This document shows, one piece after another, positions 5,518-5,521 of a stretch of 5,521 nt of DNA. The stretch lies in assembly GCA_003488445.1 (NCBI GenBank), contig DNLO01000065.1, positions 4,852 through 10,372 on the forward strand, given 5' to 3'. A program made the translations under genes and the position numbers. The stretch's first letter is position 1, and the number at the start of each line of letters is the position of its first letter. The notes beneath the pieces are model-generated. The model saw only the letters and a program-made list of their open reading frames with translations. It was not told the DNA's origin and did no database searches. The stretch comes from Lachnospiraceae bacterium (GTDB lineage Bacteria > Bacillota > Clostridia > Lachnospirales > Lachnospiraceae).

Positions 5518-5521
5518 CATT

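Overview
The window looks like chromosomal DNA from a Gram-positive anaerobe of the Clostridia, most likely Lachnospiraceae or a close relative. This rests on a clostridial-type MurA, a RelQ-like small alarmone synthetase, a stand-alone HD-GYP protein with the N-terminal module common in Clostridia, frequent AGG/AGA and ATA codons, and purine-rich ribosome binding sites with sigma-A-like promoters. No rRNA, tRNA, CRISPR array, insertion sequence or other mobile signature was seen. The genus is an inference, not a reading.

Layout from left to right. (1) Positions 1-1091, minus strand: two tandem family-2 glycosyltransferase genes. The upstream one is complete; the next begins 3 nt after its stop and runs off the left edge after about 10 codons. 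They look like the start of a surface-polysaccharide operon. (2) Positions 1092-1222: a short divergent control region with back-to-back extended -10 promoters. (3) Positions 1223-2120, plus strand: a RelQ/SasB-type (p)ppGpp synthetase followed 10 nt later by a 76-residue acidic protein of unknown function. (4) Positions 2121-2242: an intergenic region with a good extended -10 promoter. (5) Positions 2243-4363, plus strand: an unrecognised coiled-coil protein with a C-terminal membrane anchor, then murA 3 nt downstream with no clear ribosome binding site. (6) Positions 4364-5452, minus strand: an HD-GYP c-di-GMP phosphodiesterase, convergent with murA. The two stop codons abut with no intergenic base. 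(7) Positions 5453-5521: the HD-GYP promoter, which has consensus-like -35 and -10 boxes placed so close to the ATG that the mRNA should be leaderless or nearly so. A second, rightward -10 element points out of the window.

How the genes may work together. MurA makes the first committed peptidoglycan precursor, and the glycosyltransferases probably build another envelope polymer. RelQ makes (p)ppGpp and the HD-GYP protein degrades c-di-GMP. The window therefore places two nucleotide second-messenger enzymes next to envelope synthesis genes. Only the relQ/small-ORF pair and the anchor-protein/murA pair have sequence evidence for co-expression. Any wider functional link is inference. The least explained genes, and the best candidates for something new, are the 76-residue partner of relQ and the tail-anchored coiled-coil protein coupled to murA.
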